Shown here in pieces: positions 14,371 through 14,466 of a DNA stretch of 14,466 bases. The notes below the pieces were generated by a model. It was not told where the DNA came from and ran no database searches. It saw nothing but the letters and a program-made list of their open reading frames with translations. The translations under genes were made by a program, and so were the position numbers. This DNA comes from Bacteroidales bacterium. GTDB taxonomy: Bacteria > Bacteroidota > Bacteroidia > Bacteroidales > ML635J-15. The stretch's first letter is position 1, and each line of letters starts with the position of its first letter. The stretch is from positions 1-14,466 of the forward strand of contig SLSH01000052.1 of assembly GCA_007130555.1 (NCBI GenBank), read 5' to 3'.

Positions 14371-14466
14371 AAATTTTAAAGTCGGGGACTAAGTCATAAC
14401 ATGGCATAAAAGACTTATGTATTTAATATCCAATAAAATAAACTTCAAAAAGTAATGTTATATAAC

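Larger units (their letters stand above)
13979..14466. other. 488-bp region without a convincing gene
   Basis: The right end of the window lies upstream of the SOD gene. It holds an FNR-like palindrome at 14353-14370 and two overlapping short minus-strand frames (see those entries). CATCTTTG on the minus strand (13990-13997) is one base from a -7 box and could serve the SOD gene, but no -33 element sits at the right distance. A 10-bp palindrome GTTATATAAC closes the window. No tRNA, terminator or repeat is recognisable. Confidence 0.5.

Overview
The window is AT-rich DNA from the Bacteroidota, probably an uncultured Bacteroidales-like or related lineage. Evidence: a secreted protease with a type IX secretion (T9SS) C-terminal sorting domain, a membrane protein joining HU-CCDC81-like domains to a SPOR domain, near absence of Shine-Dalgarno sequences, and promoter candidates fitting the Bacteroidota pattern (TTTG, about 20 nt, TAnnTTTG).

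Layout. 1-856 (minus) is the N-terminal part of an IS66-type transposase cut off by the window edge. 1076-2068 (plus) is the HU/SPOR membrane protein, overlapping by 11 bp the 3' end of a convergent T9SS-secreted C10 cysteine protease (2058-4154, minus). A 392-bp gap (4155-4546) holds a MITE-like degenerate element and a promoter. 4547-7978 (plus) is a large modular signalling protein: sensor domain, two receiver-like domains, and an ATP-grasp domain of the PEP synthase/PPDK type without the phosphohistidine and TIM-barrel domains of the true enzymes.

The accessory island 8009-12154 holds an AAA_14/DUF4143 ATPase (minus), a stand-alone copy of the same sensor domain carrying an in-frame palindromic repeat, an autoinhibited class II Fic protein and a calcineurin-like metallophosphoesterase (all plus). 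The ATPase and the Fic gene are each preceded by their own tandem set of perfect palindromes (2 copies at 32-nt period; 3 copies at 40-nt period, the third degenerate). Each protein also contains a predicted winged-helix segment, which suggests two independent self-regulated accessory loci built to the same plan.

12311-13978 (minus) looks like a stress module: a superoxide dismutase with an N-terminal signal-like extension, an OsmC-type peroxiredoxin 36 bp behind it (probable operon), and a small coiled-coil protein resembling the sll1863 stress family. The last 488 bp contain no convincing gene, but do hold a sequence identical to the FNR consensus (TTGATnnnnATCAA) and a possible decayed short ORF.

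The most interesting points are the paired gene-plus-tandem-palindrome arrangements, the palindrome inserted in frame into a sensor domain, and the receiver/ATP-grasp fusion. No complete known defence system, CRISPR array, rRNA or tRNA was recognised.
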